This document shows, piece after piece, positions 1 through 12,359 of a DNA stretch of 64,000 nt. Under the pieces are notes generated by a model. That model saw only the letters and a program-made list of their open reading frames with translations, ran no database searches and was not told the DNA's origin. The stretch comes from Garcia nutans (lineage: Eukaryota; Streptophyta; Magnoliopsida; Malpighiales; Euphorbiaceae). The stretch's first letter is position 1. Each line of letters starts with the position of its first letter. A program made the translations under genes and the position numbers. The stretch is from NCBI GenBank assembly GCA_947685225.1, contig CANTUV010000004.1, positions 19,499,001 to 19,563,000 on the forward strand, in the 5' to 3' direction.

Positions 1-1050
1 TAATTGTTGCCTAGCCCGCCCTTTCGGGTTTTCGAAACTAGCGGACTGCTCTAACTTCTGCCTAGGCTGCTCTTTTTGGGTTTTCAACCTAGCGAGCTCT
101 TTTTTCCTCTTTTTTTTTCTATCATACATAAAACCTCTGCAACCTGTCAAAGTTTACTGGCTCACTAAATTCGTTCCCGTCCATGTCTGATAACTTCACC
201 GCACCTTTATTCATGACTTGTTTCACAAGATATGGCCCTTCCCAGCTAGGTCTGAACTTCCCTCTTTGATCAGATACATTAGGCTTACATTGCTTCAACA
301 CTTAATCCCCAACTCTGAATTTTCTGATTTTAACTCTTCTATTTTAGGCCCGAGCTATCTTTTTTTGATACAGTTGGTGATGATATAGTTCCTTTAATCT
401 TCTCTCTTCTAATAGAGATAATTGTGTGTATCTGCTTGCTACCCATTCCGTTTCAGGCAGTTTAGCTTCCAAGACTACTCTCAATGACTTAATTTCTATT
501 TCAATTGGCAATACTGCTTCCATCCCATAAACCAAAGAGAACGGTGTCATTCCAGTAGGTGTTCGCACACTTGTCCTATATCCCCATAAAGCAAAGGGAA
601 GCATCTTTGACCAATCCCTGTAAGTCTTGGTCATCTTGGACAGAATTTGCTTAATTGTCTTATTTGTTGCTTCCACGGTGCCATTAGCCTTTGGTCTATA
701 AGGAGAGGATCTATGATGATGAATTTGGTACTTCGAGAATAAATCCTTAACTGCTCCTTGAAACTATATCCCATTGTCTGATATCACACTATGCGGGACC
801 CCGTATCTGTAGATGAGGTTCTTTTCAATAAACCTAGCCATTTGGCTTGCACCCAGTCTATTGAAGGATTTGGCTTTGACCCATTTTGAAAAATAATATG
901 TTGCTACCACAATGAATCGATGACTGTTTGAAGCTGTCAGATGTATTTCTCCTATAATGTCGATACTCCAAGTGGCAAATGGCCAGGGTGAAGACATTGA
1001 ATGCAGTTTTTCAAGAGGCATGTGATTCAAGTTACCATACATCTGATATT
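1..1050 (-). pseudogene. Element A integrase, core and C-terminal part (Tat-lineage Ty3/gypsy), split by the LARD insertion
   Basis: The minus strand encodes the second half of a Ty3/gypsy integrase, which inserts cDNA into chromosomes. The catalytic core is at about 764-1042: the first Asp lies in WSIDIIG and the second in SVISDNG. The catalytic Glu lies in NGTVEATNKTIK just upstream of 676. The segment 344-676 continues with the typical TPFSLVYGMEAVLP stretch, and 130-340 holds the C-terminal WEGPY domain. An amber codon (Gln to stop) follows SDNGI and another break lies near 343, so the frame is dead. The protein's zinc finger continues on the far side of the LARD, at 9365 onward. The sequence at position 1 aligns with about 59994 in element B, so A continues left of the window. 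Confidence 0.9.
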
Positions 1051-1984
1051 TGTAACACCCCGATACTCTATATAAGTACTATACATATACATCGTATACA
1101 TACAGTAGGTATATAAAATATAAAGATGTCACTAGTTATCACAAATTTAAAATCTTTACTTTCATTCCAAAATCATATCATTATATTGAAATATATAAAC
1201 ATACTTTCAAAATCAATATCCTTTTGATAATAATACATATATATATATATATATAAATTACATTGTCTCTTCAATAGGTTCATTTATACATATAAATACA
1301 TTCTTGTGAAAATATAATATAATTAACTGTTACATGCATGCATCACCATCTAGTTGGTCTCGAACTATACTTGCTCTCTTCGTGACATACTGACTTAACT
1401 CCAGCTCCATCACCCATTTACCTGCACGATTAACATAACCGCGCTAAGCTCGAAAGCTTAGTAGAACAAGTAAACATTAAAATATGCAATACAAAGGATA
1501 CATACCTCATATGTTTAGCCTCACGTTTTATCATTTTCTTACTCTGTTTTCTTCTTTTATATATGCATTCTTCATATATTCCTATTAATCTCATATATGA
1601 TTTACATATACATATATATAACATAACCATCAAACATAGTTCAATAAATTGATAGAACCTTCATATAATGATACTTACCAATTTCATTTCATACATATCA
1701 TATATATCGTTTTATACTTCATAATTGCATATTTCATATAACTTCACAAACCACATCTCCTTTCAATAATTCATTTATGTTATATAATCATATCACAACA
1801 TTACATTTACTTATCATGTCATACTTCATAATATCACATCTCATTCATTTAATTCATTATCCATTATTCACCATTCATAAATCATATTTAAACAAACACA
1901 AGCATGGGCCCAAAGACACTAATATGCCATTCAACTTTCAGAGTTAATGTTTTGGTTTATATATCACATTTATCATCATCATTA

Positions 1985-2215
1985 TCCCAACTAGGCTTCA
2001 AGGATTATGTTCAACCAATCTTCAAGGGGAACAAAGCATGCTAAGTATCAACCCAACTTGGCTTCAAGAACAAAACCCAACCTAGCTTCAAGGGTTGTAA
2101 CATCTCAATTAGGCTTCAAGGACTAGACCCAACGAAGCTTCAAGGGGAGTAAAACATGTTAAACTTCAACCCAACTTGGCTTCAAGGATCAAATCCAACC
2201 TAACTTCAAGAGATT
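1985..2215. repeat. Degenerate tandem repeats around CCAACTTGGCTTCAAGG in the LARD LTR
   Basis: About nine imperfect copies of a core CCAAC-N3-GCTTCAAGG occur at irregular 20-35 bp spacing. The identical block recurs in the other LTR at about 7849-8080. Confidence 0.8.
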
Positions 2216-2324
2216 GTTACTAATAGGCATGCCACCAACAACAAAACTCTGAAAATGAATAACATATTAGACACACAATTCATTTATTATTTCATTATCA
2301 ATTTCATTCTCATTCTTATCATCA

Positions 2325-2500
2325 TTTAGGCAAACATGCCTCAATCATCATTTACATCATCATAGCCAATCACAATGGCATCATTTAGGCAAACATGCCT
2401 CAATTGTTTCTTTCAAATCTTTATAGCCAATCACAATGGCTTCATTCATCATCATTCTTTCAAATCTTTATAGCCAATCACAATGGCTTCATTCATCATC
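2325..2500. repeat. Short tandem repeats (AGCCAATCACAATGG units) in the LARD LTR
   Basis: The phrase TTTAGGCAAACATGCCTCAA occurs twice and AGCCAATCACAATGG occurs three times at about 50-70 bp spacing. The block is repeated in the right LTR at about 8189-8364. GGCAAACATGCC is itself a small inverted repeat. Confidence 0.8.
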
Positions 2501-3069
2501 ATTTCTCAATCCACATTTCATATTTCACCCTTAACACATATATAATCATTCATCATATCATTTGCATCATGCAAATCATATCATTCATATTCCATATCAC
2601 ATACATTTCATACTTCATCTTATATATATATATATACATATATACATATACATAACCATTCATCATTCAAGTATACACAATCAATTGCATTATCCTATCC
2701 TCACACCTTTCACCTTTCATAACACATATATACATTGGATGCTTTCACATTTCACATATTTGATTATACCCTCATATCTTTTGTATTTCATAACATATAC
2801 ATTATTTATATACATATTTATCAATTATATAATAGATTACTTAATACATTTATCATCAAATGTACTAATGTTCCAAGTCATATAAATATATATAAGCAAA
2901 TAAGGTTTTGTACTTACCTTCAAAGAAACTCACACCCACTTAGACTTCTCTTCCTTAGATTCTTCAATATTTGGATTAGGGCCATTCAATCTCTTAAAAA
3001 CTTAAATATCTTGTCAAATCCTCATCTCCATCTTCAATCCTCTAAAAATCCTTAAGAATTTGGTGTATA

Positions 3070-3070
3070 A

Positions 3071-3106
<36 letters not shown>

Positions 3107-3136
3107 ACGAAGAAGAAGAAGAAGAAGAAGAAGAAA
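3070..3136. repeat. CT microsatellite followed by GAA microsatellite
   Basis: A run of about 15 CT dinucleotides is followed by a short spacer and about nine GAA triplets. The right LTR has the same pair at about 8937-9006 with a longer CT run, so slippage has acted since insertion. Confidence 0.95.
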
Positions 3137-3490
3137 GAATCTTCTTTTCTTTGTTCTTATCCCCAATATATATATATATAATAATAATAATAATTACTAA
3201 AATATCTTTCACCAAAACTTTCTTTCTTTATAATCAAATACCCTTTTTAGTAATTTCACAATCCACAAAATAAATATCTTCTTTTCTTGACTTTCCATTT
3301 GACCAACATATATGTTATATATATTGCCATATACACTAAATATACATTCTCTCCACACATTGCTTTCTTTTCAAACAACACATAAACATTCTCTCTTAAA
3401 TTTTCTTGTCTTATCAACTTAACATATATACGTTCAATCCCCTTATAACAATAATATCACAACTTCTAAGGCACAGTTTGGGATATTACA

Positions 3491-3506
3491 ATTCTCTCCC
3501 CCTTAA
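3491..3506 (-). promoter_or_regulatory. LARD polypurine tract
   Basis: On the element strand this reads TTAAGGGGGAGAGAAT directly before the 3' LTR. It is the expected primer for plus-strand DNA synthesis and fixes the element's orientation. Confidence 0.85.
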
Positions 3507-6500
3507 ATAATTTCGTCCTCGAAATTACTCAGTATAATAACACTCCATTCTTAACAATACACCATTTTAAATCTTCATATGACATTAATTGTATTCTTAT
3601 ATTCTGATTTCATCAAATCACATAGTTTGCACTCTCCCCCTTAGAGTCAATTATATTATTCAATTCCATAACTTGTCATGATATAAACCTTTATATCTTA
3701 TTACACTTTTATCCAATATTCAAAATAACTCATTATTTTCTCAAATACCTTATCTATATACAAAAATTCCATCATCTTACAATATATTTATGGTACATTC
3801 CATTATTACATTCAAAATATTTTATCACTTCATCTCTTTATAACTATTCTCTTAACTTTAACCTTAAAGATCATTGACTTATATCTTAAAATTGATTATC
3901 CCATCATTACAATCATCCTTAAAACAAACATTTATCAAACCTTCATTGATAATAATATTCTTATTTCTCATACACTTCATTCCTTCTTTAGTATTTTCTC
4001 ACTTAACATCAATACTAACACAAAACTTTTGAACTTACCTTACAGGAAATCAACTTTTTCCCCTTTTCTCATCATTATAATTAATATAATTCAATTGATT
4101 CATGTTCGTTCATCGATCCAAATATTACATTGTATACATCATTATCTATCTCTTATACCTTTAGTACAACTATTCATATTAAATCTCAATAATAATTCAC
4201 AATTATAGCAAAAATCTAGATCAATTGATCTATTCTCCACAATATACTAACATCTCAATCTTGTTTGATTCAAATCAATAATTAACTTATTTAAATTTAT
4301 CATGAATAACAATCCACTTCAACTTATCTTTCAATATACACATAATTTACCTTTCATTATCTCAAAACAATTCCCATCAAAATTTCATAATTATCTCATA
4401 CCATACTTATTACTCATAGTTTACTCACTTAAATTTTTAAACTCATCCACTTATTTTCTTTATACCATAAACATATTCAATATAGCTTTCAATCACCTTC
4501 TGCAATTTCTTCCATTATTATCTCCTCACCTTTCATACCATTACTACACTTACAATAATTACCTTTTTCTCATATTATTTATAACTTAAAGTATTTCCCC
4601 AATTCTCTTTCCTTTCTTTTCTTTTCCAAAATTTTAACTAAATTGTTAACACAAAAATTATAAAAATACAATTCACCCATCATAACCTTTAGCCACGATT
4701 CTAGAACATAATTATCAATCTTATCAAAGCTATATAATAACCACATTTTCTTAGTTCCAATTCTATGGATAACCAAACTATCCGGCCAACTCAATATACA
4801 ATTCATATGGCCAAAGGAGATTAATGGTTACATCTGAAACTTATACATCAATACTGTGATTGTATCACAATTATCACATATTCATTCTCCAAACTTTTTC
4901 CATATTAAAAGTTAACACATTTCAACTCTATCTCAAAACAATTTACTCTTAATTATTTAATCATCATTAGCTTATCTTATATACAACAATATTATCTTTT
5001 TCCAAAAACTTCATACCTTATACTTTCTTTTTCCCTTACAATCTCTTATAATACACATATACATATAACCTTTTCTCACACAATTACCTTGAGTCCATAA
5101 CATTTATGATAACTCAATTCAATTATTTCCATAACAATATTACTATCCACTATATCGCAAATCAATCCTCATTTCCATAACAATTTCACTATCCAACAAT
5201 TCTAAAGTTTATTCTCATTTTTCATTTCATCCCATAATCTTTGCGTCAATTAAGGCCTAATCTCTCTTAGGTCCACTACTACACACAATGTCATTTCCCA
5301 TATCATCAAACATGCAATTGTATAACACATCCATAGATCACATTCATAATGTGATTTACTTTCCACATTTCTTACATTTTACAATTACATTCATATCAAA
5401 AAGCTCCTTCCACACTTTCTATACATGTATACATATAATCATACAATTTTATTTAATTCCTCTTTTACATATTTTCAACACAATTTAACATTTATTATTT
5501 CTCATTAAACAACCTCATTCTTATTCCTTTTTGACATAACGTAAATTATTTTTTTAACTCAACACACACACATATATATATATATATATTCTAACCATGA
5601 TAATACTTCACAAAATCTTAATCACATTACTAAGATGATATCTCTCTCACATTTATTTACCTTTCAACATATATATAGTACTCATATATTTATACATATG
5701 TACATTACATCCAATCATATACACATTGAGTCCAATAACCTCTATACACTTTCCAAGTCTTGTTATCACAAATCTCAATTTCTTGAACCAACATTGATTC
5801 ATCCACTTCTCACTATCAATCTTATCACATGACCTAACTTTGTACAAGTTTGTCAATGCAAGCGTAATCATTCTCATATTCTATAATACTCATTCCTCAT
5901 AGTTCATAGATTTAACTTACATTAAACTATCGATGTTTAAATAACCTTTATCCAAGTTCCATTAACATTATAAACTCTCAACTTACTATTTTATTCAAAC
6001 TTCCATTTACTCATCTTATTTTCTTAGTATCAACTTAAGAAAAACATCTTATATATATATACACATTACAAAACAACCTCAAGGTATATTCTTTCACAAT
6101 TAATAAAGCTCATTCAAACAAATTCAAATGTTACATCTTACCACCATTAACATGAGCTTTAACAACACTCAAGCATATCACATTTCTAACATTAAAACCA
6201 CAATGTTTGCATTTAAAACAACAATGCAAACAACACCATTATATCTTCTTATTTAACCAACATCATCTCTTTTCCTTTTAAAAAAAAACTTTAACTTTAC
6301 ATATTTCAACCTTAAATGATCAAACTTTGTCTATACCCATCAACTCATTCAATATACCACCATATTCTCTTCATTTAGCAACATATCTATTCATATCACC
6401 CATCCAATATTATTTCCTCTTTCTAGAAATCCAAACATAAGATTTATTAGAAAGATATTCAAGTTGTAGAGGAAATATTACATACTTTAATCTTGATTTA

Positions 6501-6895
6501 ATTATTAACTCATTCTCAACTTTATTCTTCTAATCATTTCTTTTACATCTCAAGCACATCAATAATCAAAAATTTTACTTGAATAAATTCCCATTCTTGA
6601 ATTTAACAATTAAACTCATATACATTTTCCCACATTATTCTTTCTTTAATTTCCATTTATGTAAAACTTCATTCACACATTATTATCAATCTCATACAAT
6701 TTAAATACACTTCAATTCACATAATACCACATTTGAGACCAACCTAGGTGTTAATGCATATGCATGTATCAAAAATTTCATTCTTTTCATTCTTCATTTA
6801 TCATCATTTTTTTTAAACTTTTCTTTTTATTTCTCTTTAAGCTTTTCAAAATTTTCTCTTTTTAATTTTACTTAGGCCGAGAATCTCGAACCTAA
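3507..6895 (-). other. LARD internal region, noncoding and strongly strand-skewed
   Basis: I find no gag, protease, RT, RNase H or integrase motif in any frame. The longest frames are 95 residues or less, are low-complexity and begin anywhere. The plus strand is almost free of G: in 3721-4020 I counted 7 G and 63 C in 300 bases. The element's RNA would therefore be G-containing and nearly C-free. Two AT stretches near 5570-5590 and 6050-6060 are simple sequence. Confidence 0.85.
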
Positions 6896-6907
6896 GCTCT
6901 GATACCA
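6896..6907 (-). promoter_or_regulatory. LARD primer binding site, initiator-Met tRNA type
   Basis: The element strand reads TGGTATCAGAGC, the standard plant retrotransposon match to the 3' end of initiator Met tRNA. It begins seven bases inside the 5' LTR. Confidence 0.9.
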
Positions 6908-6914
6908 AAATAAT

Positions 6915-8932
6915 TGTAACACCCCGATACTCTATATAAGTACTATACATATACATCGTATACATACAGTAGGTATATAAAGTATAAAGATGTCACTAGT
7001 TATCACAAATTTAAAATCTTTACTTTCATTCCAAAATCATATCATTATATTGAAATATATAAACGTACTTTCAAAATCAATATCCTTTTGATAATAATAC
7101 ATATATATATATATATAAATTACATTGTCTCTTCAATAGGTTCATTTATACATATAAATACATTCTTGTGAAAATATAATATAATTAACTGTTACATGCA
7201 TGCATCACCATCTAGTTGGTCTCGAACTATACTTGCTCTCTTCGTGACATACTGACTTAACTCCAGCTCCATCACCCATTTACCTGCGCGATTAACATAA
7301 CCGCGCTAAGCTCGAAAGCTTAGTAGAACAAGTAAACATTAAAATATGCAATACAAAGGATACATACCTCATATGTTTAGCCTCACGTTTTATCATTTTC
7401 TTACTCTGTTTTCTTCTTTTATATATGCATTCTTCATATATTCCTATTAATCTCATATATGATTTACATATACATATATATAACATAACCATCAAACATA
7501 GTTCAATAAATTGATAGAACCTTCATATAATGATACTTACCAATTTCATTTCATACATATCATATATATCGTTTTATACTTCATAATTGCATATTTCATA
7601 TAACTTCACAAACCACATCTCCTTTCAATAATTCATTTATGTTATATAATCATATCACAACATTACATTTACTTATCATGTCATACTTCATAATATCACA
7701 TCTCATTCATTTAATTCATTATCCATTATTCACCATTCATAAATCATATTTAAACAAACACAAGCATGGGCCCAAAGACACTAATATGCCATTCAACTTT
7801 CAGAGTTAATGTTTTGGTTTATATATCACATTTATCATCATCATTATCCCAACTAGGCTTCAAGGATTATGTTCAACCAATCTTCAAGGGGAACAAAGCT
7901 TGCTAAGTATCAACCCAACTTGGCTTCAAGAACAAAACCCAACCTAGCTTCAAGGGTTGTAACATCTCAATTAGGCTTCAAGGACTAGACCCAACGAAGC
8001 TTCAAGGGGAGTAAAACATGTTAAACTTCAACCCAACTTGGCTTCAAGGATCAAATCCAACCTAACTTCAAGAGATTGTTACTAATAGGCATGCCACCAA
8101 CAACAAAACTCTGAAAATGAATAACATATTAGACACACAATTCATTTATTATTTCATTATCAATTTCATTCTCATTCTTATCATCATTTAGGCAAACATG
8201 CCTCAATCATCATTTACATCATCATAGCCAATCACAATGGCATCATTTAGGCAAACATGCCTCAATTGTTTCTTTCAAATCTTTATAGCCAATCACAATG
8301 GCTTCATTCATCATCATTCTTTCAAATCTTTATAGCCAATCACAATGGCTTCATTCATCATCATTTCTCAATCCACATTTCATATTTCACCCTTAACACA
8401 TATATAATCATTCATCATATCATTTGCATCATGCAAATCATATCATTCATATTCCATATCACATACATTTCATACTTCATCTTATATATATATATATACA
8501 TATATACATATACATAACCATTCATCATTCAAGTATACACAATCAATTGCATTATCCTATCCTCACACCTTTCACCTTTCATAACACATATATACATTGG
8601 ATGCTTTCACATTTCACATATTTGATTATACCCTCATATCTTTTGTATTTCATAACATATACATTATTTATATACATATTTATCAATTATATAATAGATT
8701 ACTTAATACATTTATCATCAAATGTACTAATGTTCCAAGTCATATAAATATATATAAGCAAATAAGGTTTTGTACTTACCTTCAAAGAAACTCACACCCA
8801 CTTAGACTTCTCTTCCTTAGATTCTTCAATATTTGGATTAGGGCCATTCAATCTCTTAAAAACTTAAATATCTTGTCAAATCCTCATCTCCATCTTCAAT
8901 CCTCTAAAAATCCTTAAGAATTTGGTGTATAA

Positions 8933-8976
<44 letters not shown>

Positions 8977-9359
8977 ACGAAGAAGAAGAAGAAGAAGAAG
9001 AAGAAAGAATCTTCTTTTCTTTGTTCTTATCCCCAAAATATATATATATATAATAATAATAATTACTAAAATATCTTTCACCAAAACTTTCTTTCTTTAT
9101 AATCAAATACCCTTTTTAGTAATTTCACAATCCACAAAATAAATATCTTCTTTTCTTGACTTTCCATTTGACCAACATATATGTTATATATATTGCCATA
9201 TACACTAAATATACATTCTCTCCACACATTGCTTTCTTTTCAAACAACACATAAACATTCTCTCTTAAATTTTCTTGTCTTATCAACTTAACATATATAC
9301 GTTCAATCCCCTTATAACAATAATATCACAACTTCTAAGGCACAGTTTGGGATATTACA
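6915..9359 (-). repeat. LARD 5' LTR
   Basis: This is the near-identical partner of 1051-3490 with the same ends. Differences I saw include A/G near 6981 and 7065, A/G near 7288, A/T near 7899 and C/A near 8934, plus CT and AT run lengths. As the upstream LTR on the minus strand it would drive the transcript; I could not pick one convincing TATA box among many AT runs. Confidence 0.93.
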
Positions 9360-9364
9360 ATATT

Positions 9365-9821
9365 GTTGGCACCTCTTTACGAACTCAATACAATCTCTCT
9401 CCATGGTCAACTAATAGTAACCTTGTCGAATAATCTTCTTAACTAGGGCCAAACCATTCACGTGCGGACCGCAACTTCCCGCATGTATTTCTAACATGAT
9501 GCGCTCCACTTTAGGCTTTCTTAAACATCTTAAATGCACTCCATCAGGCCATCTTTGATATAACTCTCCATGGAAGGTGATGTATTGCAATGACCACCTC
9601 CTTATGGCTCTTCTTTCTTTCTTCGTTACCCCCGACGGGTATTCTCTTTCCTCCAAAAATCATCTTATAGTATCATACCACACATCATGGTCTGTATCAA
9701 CTTCCATGATTGTCTCATATTCATAGCAAGGAGTTGATGAACTGGTCAAGATTAGAGGCTTAAGGAATAGGCTAATAGGGTTTTCCCATACCGAAGCCAA
9801 TGTGGCTAGGGCATCAGCCAT
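9365..9821 (-). pseudogene. Element A integrase zinc-finger domain and RNH-INT linker
   Basis: The minus strand encodes the N-terminal HHCC finger. The His residues lie in EIHAGSCGPHVNG and the first Cys in CIEFVKRC. The final Cys codon is now Tyr and lies in the LARD target duplication. Upstream is the linker containing the MADALATLAS end of the second RNase H and a YQRWPDG stretch. Stops follow IIRQGYY and interrupt the linker near 9660 and 9824. Confidence 0.85.
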
Positions 9822-10703
9822 CTAATTTTCTTTCCTTGATAGGTGTATAAACCTACACTCCTTAAAGTTCTTCTTCGTCATGGTCAAGTAATGGTGGTAT
9901 AGTTTCAATTTTTCTTCTTTCAACTCCCATTTTCCATTTACTTGGGATACAACTAGCAATGAATCGCCATAAACTTCCACCTTATCCACCTTCATAATCA
10001 TTAGGGTTTCCAAACCGAAAATACAAGCTTCGTACTCCACCATATTATTAGTTACTCTAAATTTCAACTTTTTGGCTAAAGGGATAAGTTCCCCTTCGGG
10101 CGATTCTAGTATAACTCCCAAACTTGCTCCTTTCCTGTTCACTGCTCCATCAAAATACATTTTCCACCCTTGTACTTCAATTGCTTCTAAATGTTCATCT
10201 GGAAATTCCAAGATTACCTCTTTGATTTCTGGTAATGGTTGTTGGGCTAGGAATTTTGCCACCGCTCTACCTTTGATCGTTTTCCTGGTTACATACTCAA
10301 TCTCAAATTCTTCTAATATTATCAACCATCGACCATATTTTCCAATTAAAGAGGGTGTCTCCCTTAAGTACTTCATTGGATCCAACTTGGAAATTGCTTG
10401 TACACTATACGATTGAAAGTAATGCCGCAACTTCTTAGAAGACCAAACCATGGCTTTACAGGTCTTTTCAATGATACTATACTTAATTTCATAAGGTAGG
10501 AGCTTTTTACTCAAATAGTAAACTGCTTGCTCAATCCCTGACTCATCTACTTGGGCTAGCATGGCTCCTAATGACTTTTCTTCTACTACTAAGTATAGTA
10601 ATAGAGGTTTTCTGGGTTTAGGTGGTTTTAAAACGGGTGGATTCAGCAAATACTCTTTTATTCGCTCAAAGGCCTTTTGACACTCTTCATTCCATATGAC
10701 CAC
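9822..10703 (-). pseudogene. Element A dual RNase H region (gRNH plus archaeal-type aRNH)
   Basis: This 293-residue open stretch carries two RNase H domains. Residues about 1-130 are the usual gypsy RNase H next to RT, with the LYLVVEEKSLGAMLAQ segment. Residues about 178-285 are an additional archaeal-type domain: YFDGAVN gives the first Asp, MVEYEACIFGLE the Glu and VYGDSLLVVSQVNG the second Asp. Two RNase H domains in tandem are diagnostic of the plant Tat lineage. A frameshift around 10690-10710 separates it from RT, and the C-terminal Asp lies beyond a stop. Confidence 0.9.
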
Positions 10704-11500
10704 TGATTCTTTCTAAGCAACTTGAAGATAGGCTCACAGATTGTTGTGAGCTTTGCTATAAATATGCTAATATATTGTAATTTACCGATAAATTCCCGAA
10801 CTTCTCTCTCCGTCTTAGGGGCTGGCATATCCCTGATTGCTTTAAGTTTGTCAAGATCAATCTCAATACCATTTTGACCAATCACATGTCCTAATAATTT
10901 GCCTGAAGTAACATCGAATACACACTTCTTTGGGTTTAGTCTTAGCTTATATTTCAAAGCTCCATCGAAGAATAATTCTAAGTTTTGGAAGTGTTGTTCC
11001 CTTGTATCCGATTTGACCATCATATCATCAACATATACTTCAACTTCTTTGTGCATCATGTCATGAAATAGTGTGGTGGCCATCCTTTGGTAGGTTGCTC
11101 CAGCATTCTTTAAGCCGAATGACATAACCCTATAACGAAATATACCCCATATAGTAATGAAAGCAGTTTTGGCTTTATCCTCTTGGGCCATTAACACTTG
11201 ATTGTATTAGGAAAATCCATCTACAAACGAGTGTAGCACGCTAGAGGCTGCACTATCAATGAGAACATCTAAATGAGGTAAAGGAAAATCATCCTTAGGG
11301 GAAGCCTTATTTAAATCTCTATAGTCCACGCAGACCCTTATTATCCCATCTTTCTTTGGCATGGGTACTATGTTGGCTAGCCAATCTGGGTATTCTATCA
11401 CTTCAAGGAACTTCACTTATATTTGCTTAGTGACCTCTTCTTTAACCAATTCAGCCCACTCAGGTCTTAATCGCCTAAGCTTTTGTTTGACAGGTTTTAT
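10704..11500 (-). pseudogene. Element A reverse transcriptase
   Basis: The minus strand encodes RT. Fragments run PDWLANIVPMPKKDG, CVDYRDLNKA and the catalytic YVDD (codons at 11034-11045), then KCVFDVTSGKLLGHV and the thumb. Two stops break it: TAA at 11207-11209 replaces the Gly of FSGYNQ, and another lies near 11417 before VKFLEV. Element B has a stop at the same FSGYNQ codon. Confidence 0.92.
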
Positions 11501-12359
11501 GTGAGTGTAAGTAGGAATATGATGCTCGGCTACGTCTCGATCTATCCCCAGCATATCTTCATAAGACCAGGCAAATACTTATTCATATTTTTTGAATATT
11601 TTTTCAAATCTCTCTCTCTCATAAGGAGTAAGTTCGGATGCTATACTAATGTTTTTAGGATTTTCAGTTGTTCCCAAATTTAATGATTGTGTGTTAACAG
11701 AATTAATATTAAAGATGGTCATGTAACTGCTATTTGAATGTATGCAACCATCAGGAGAAACATCACACAAGTAAGCAAAATCAAACTTTATTGTATTTAT
11801 TTTAGAAAAGAAAACATCATCATACAAAGCAGACAAATTAAAATCAAAATCAAAATCATTGTTCTCAGAATCATAAAGCAGGATGTCTTCAAACTTTTCT
11901 TCGACCAGGGCAGCAATCTCTTCCGAAGTCTTATCGGCTTTCATGACAGCTTCATTCTTCTCTTTTGGATTGGATTCTTTGCTGGTTGGCACGGTGAGTT
12001 CTTTCTTCACTTGCTCCACTAGCTCGGCAACATCTGTAAAAATTTCAAAACCTGGGATTAACTTACCCATGAACATGATTGGCTCAGGCTTTCCTTGGAG
12101 TGGTCCCATATATGGAGCTTTGACAAAAATCTCTTTAAGTGGTGGGAAGCTCATCTTCTCACTCTTGTTTGGCTGAACATCATTGTCTTCATCATATCCC
12201 AACCCCTTCTTGGAAGTTTGAGTTCTAAAATCTGGCAACTTTGTCAAATCGGCCTTACCCTTTCCAAGACCAGCTCCGGGAAGGTAGTTCATGTTCTTCA
12301 TCATATTCAAGACTTTGGAGTCTACTACTTCATCATCAGAAATTGAGCTACTTGAAAAC
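11501..12359 (-). pseudogene. Element A protease-RT linker with G-patch-like motif
   Basis: A 243-residue open stretch (11579-12310) starts with MKNMNYLPGAGLGKGKADL, a G-patch-like glycine motif found after the protease in Tat and some retroviral polyproteins. An acidic, Lys-rich linker follows, then the sequence leading to RT. The plus-strand frames here are shadows. The homologous region in B is 63461-64000. Confidence 0.75.

Larger units (their letters stand above)
1051..3490 (-). repeat. LARD 3' LTR
   Basis: On the plus strand it opens TGTAACACCCCG and closes GGGATATTACA, so on the element strand it has the canonical TG...CA ends. It holds AT-rich filler, a degenerate GGCTTCAAGG repeat block, a 3-copy block around AGCCAATCACAATGG, a CT microsatellite and a GAA microsatellite. 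Short ORFs within it are low-complexity translations and are not called as genes. Confidence 0.93.
1051..9359 (-). mobile_element. Complete non-autonomous LARD-type LTR retrotransposon inserted in element A integrase
   Basis: The two direct LTRs are 1051-3490 and 6915-9359 and enclose 3.4 kb without recognisable gag or pol. The target duplication ATATT is exact at 1046-1050 and 9360-9364. Removing the element rejoins the integrase zinc finger of element A. The primer site lies beside the right LTR and the polypurine tract beside the left one, so the element is on the minus strand. I saw only about five substitutions plus microsatellite length changes between the LTRs over 2.4 kb, so insertion was recent. 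Large noncoding LTR elements of this form are called LARDs and need proteins from another element. Confidence 0.93.

Noticed and set aside
2395..3055. ORFs of 86-107 codons repeated at 8257-8917
   Set aside because: They lie in LARD LTRs, are rich in Ile/Tyr/His from AT-rich sequence, and match no family; duplication is due to the LTR pair.
10072..10416. 114-codon plus-strand ORF, also present at 61738-62076
   Set aside because: Mirror frame of the conserved RNase H region; conservation comes from the minus strand.
11579..12346. Plus-strand ORFs opposite the A protease-RT linker
   Set aside because: Shadows of the minus-strand coding frame; no motifs and not conserved in B.
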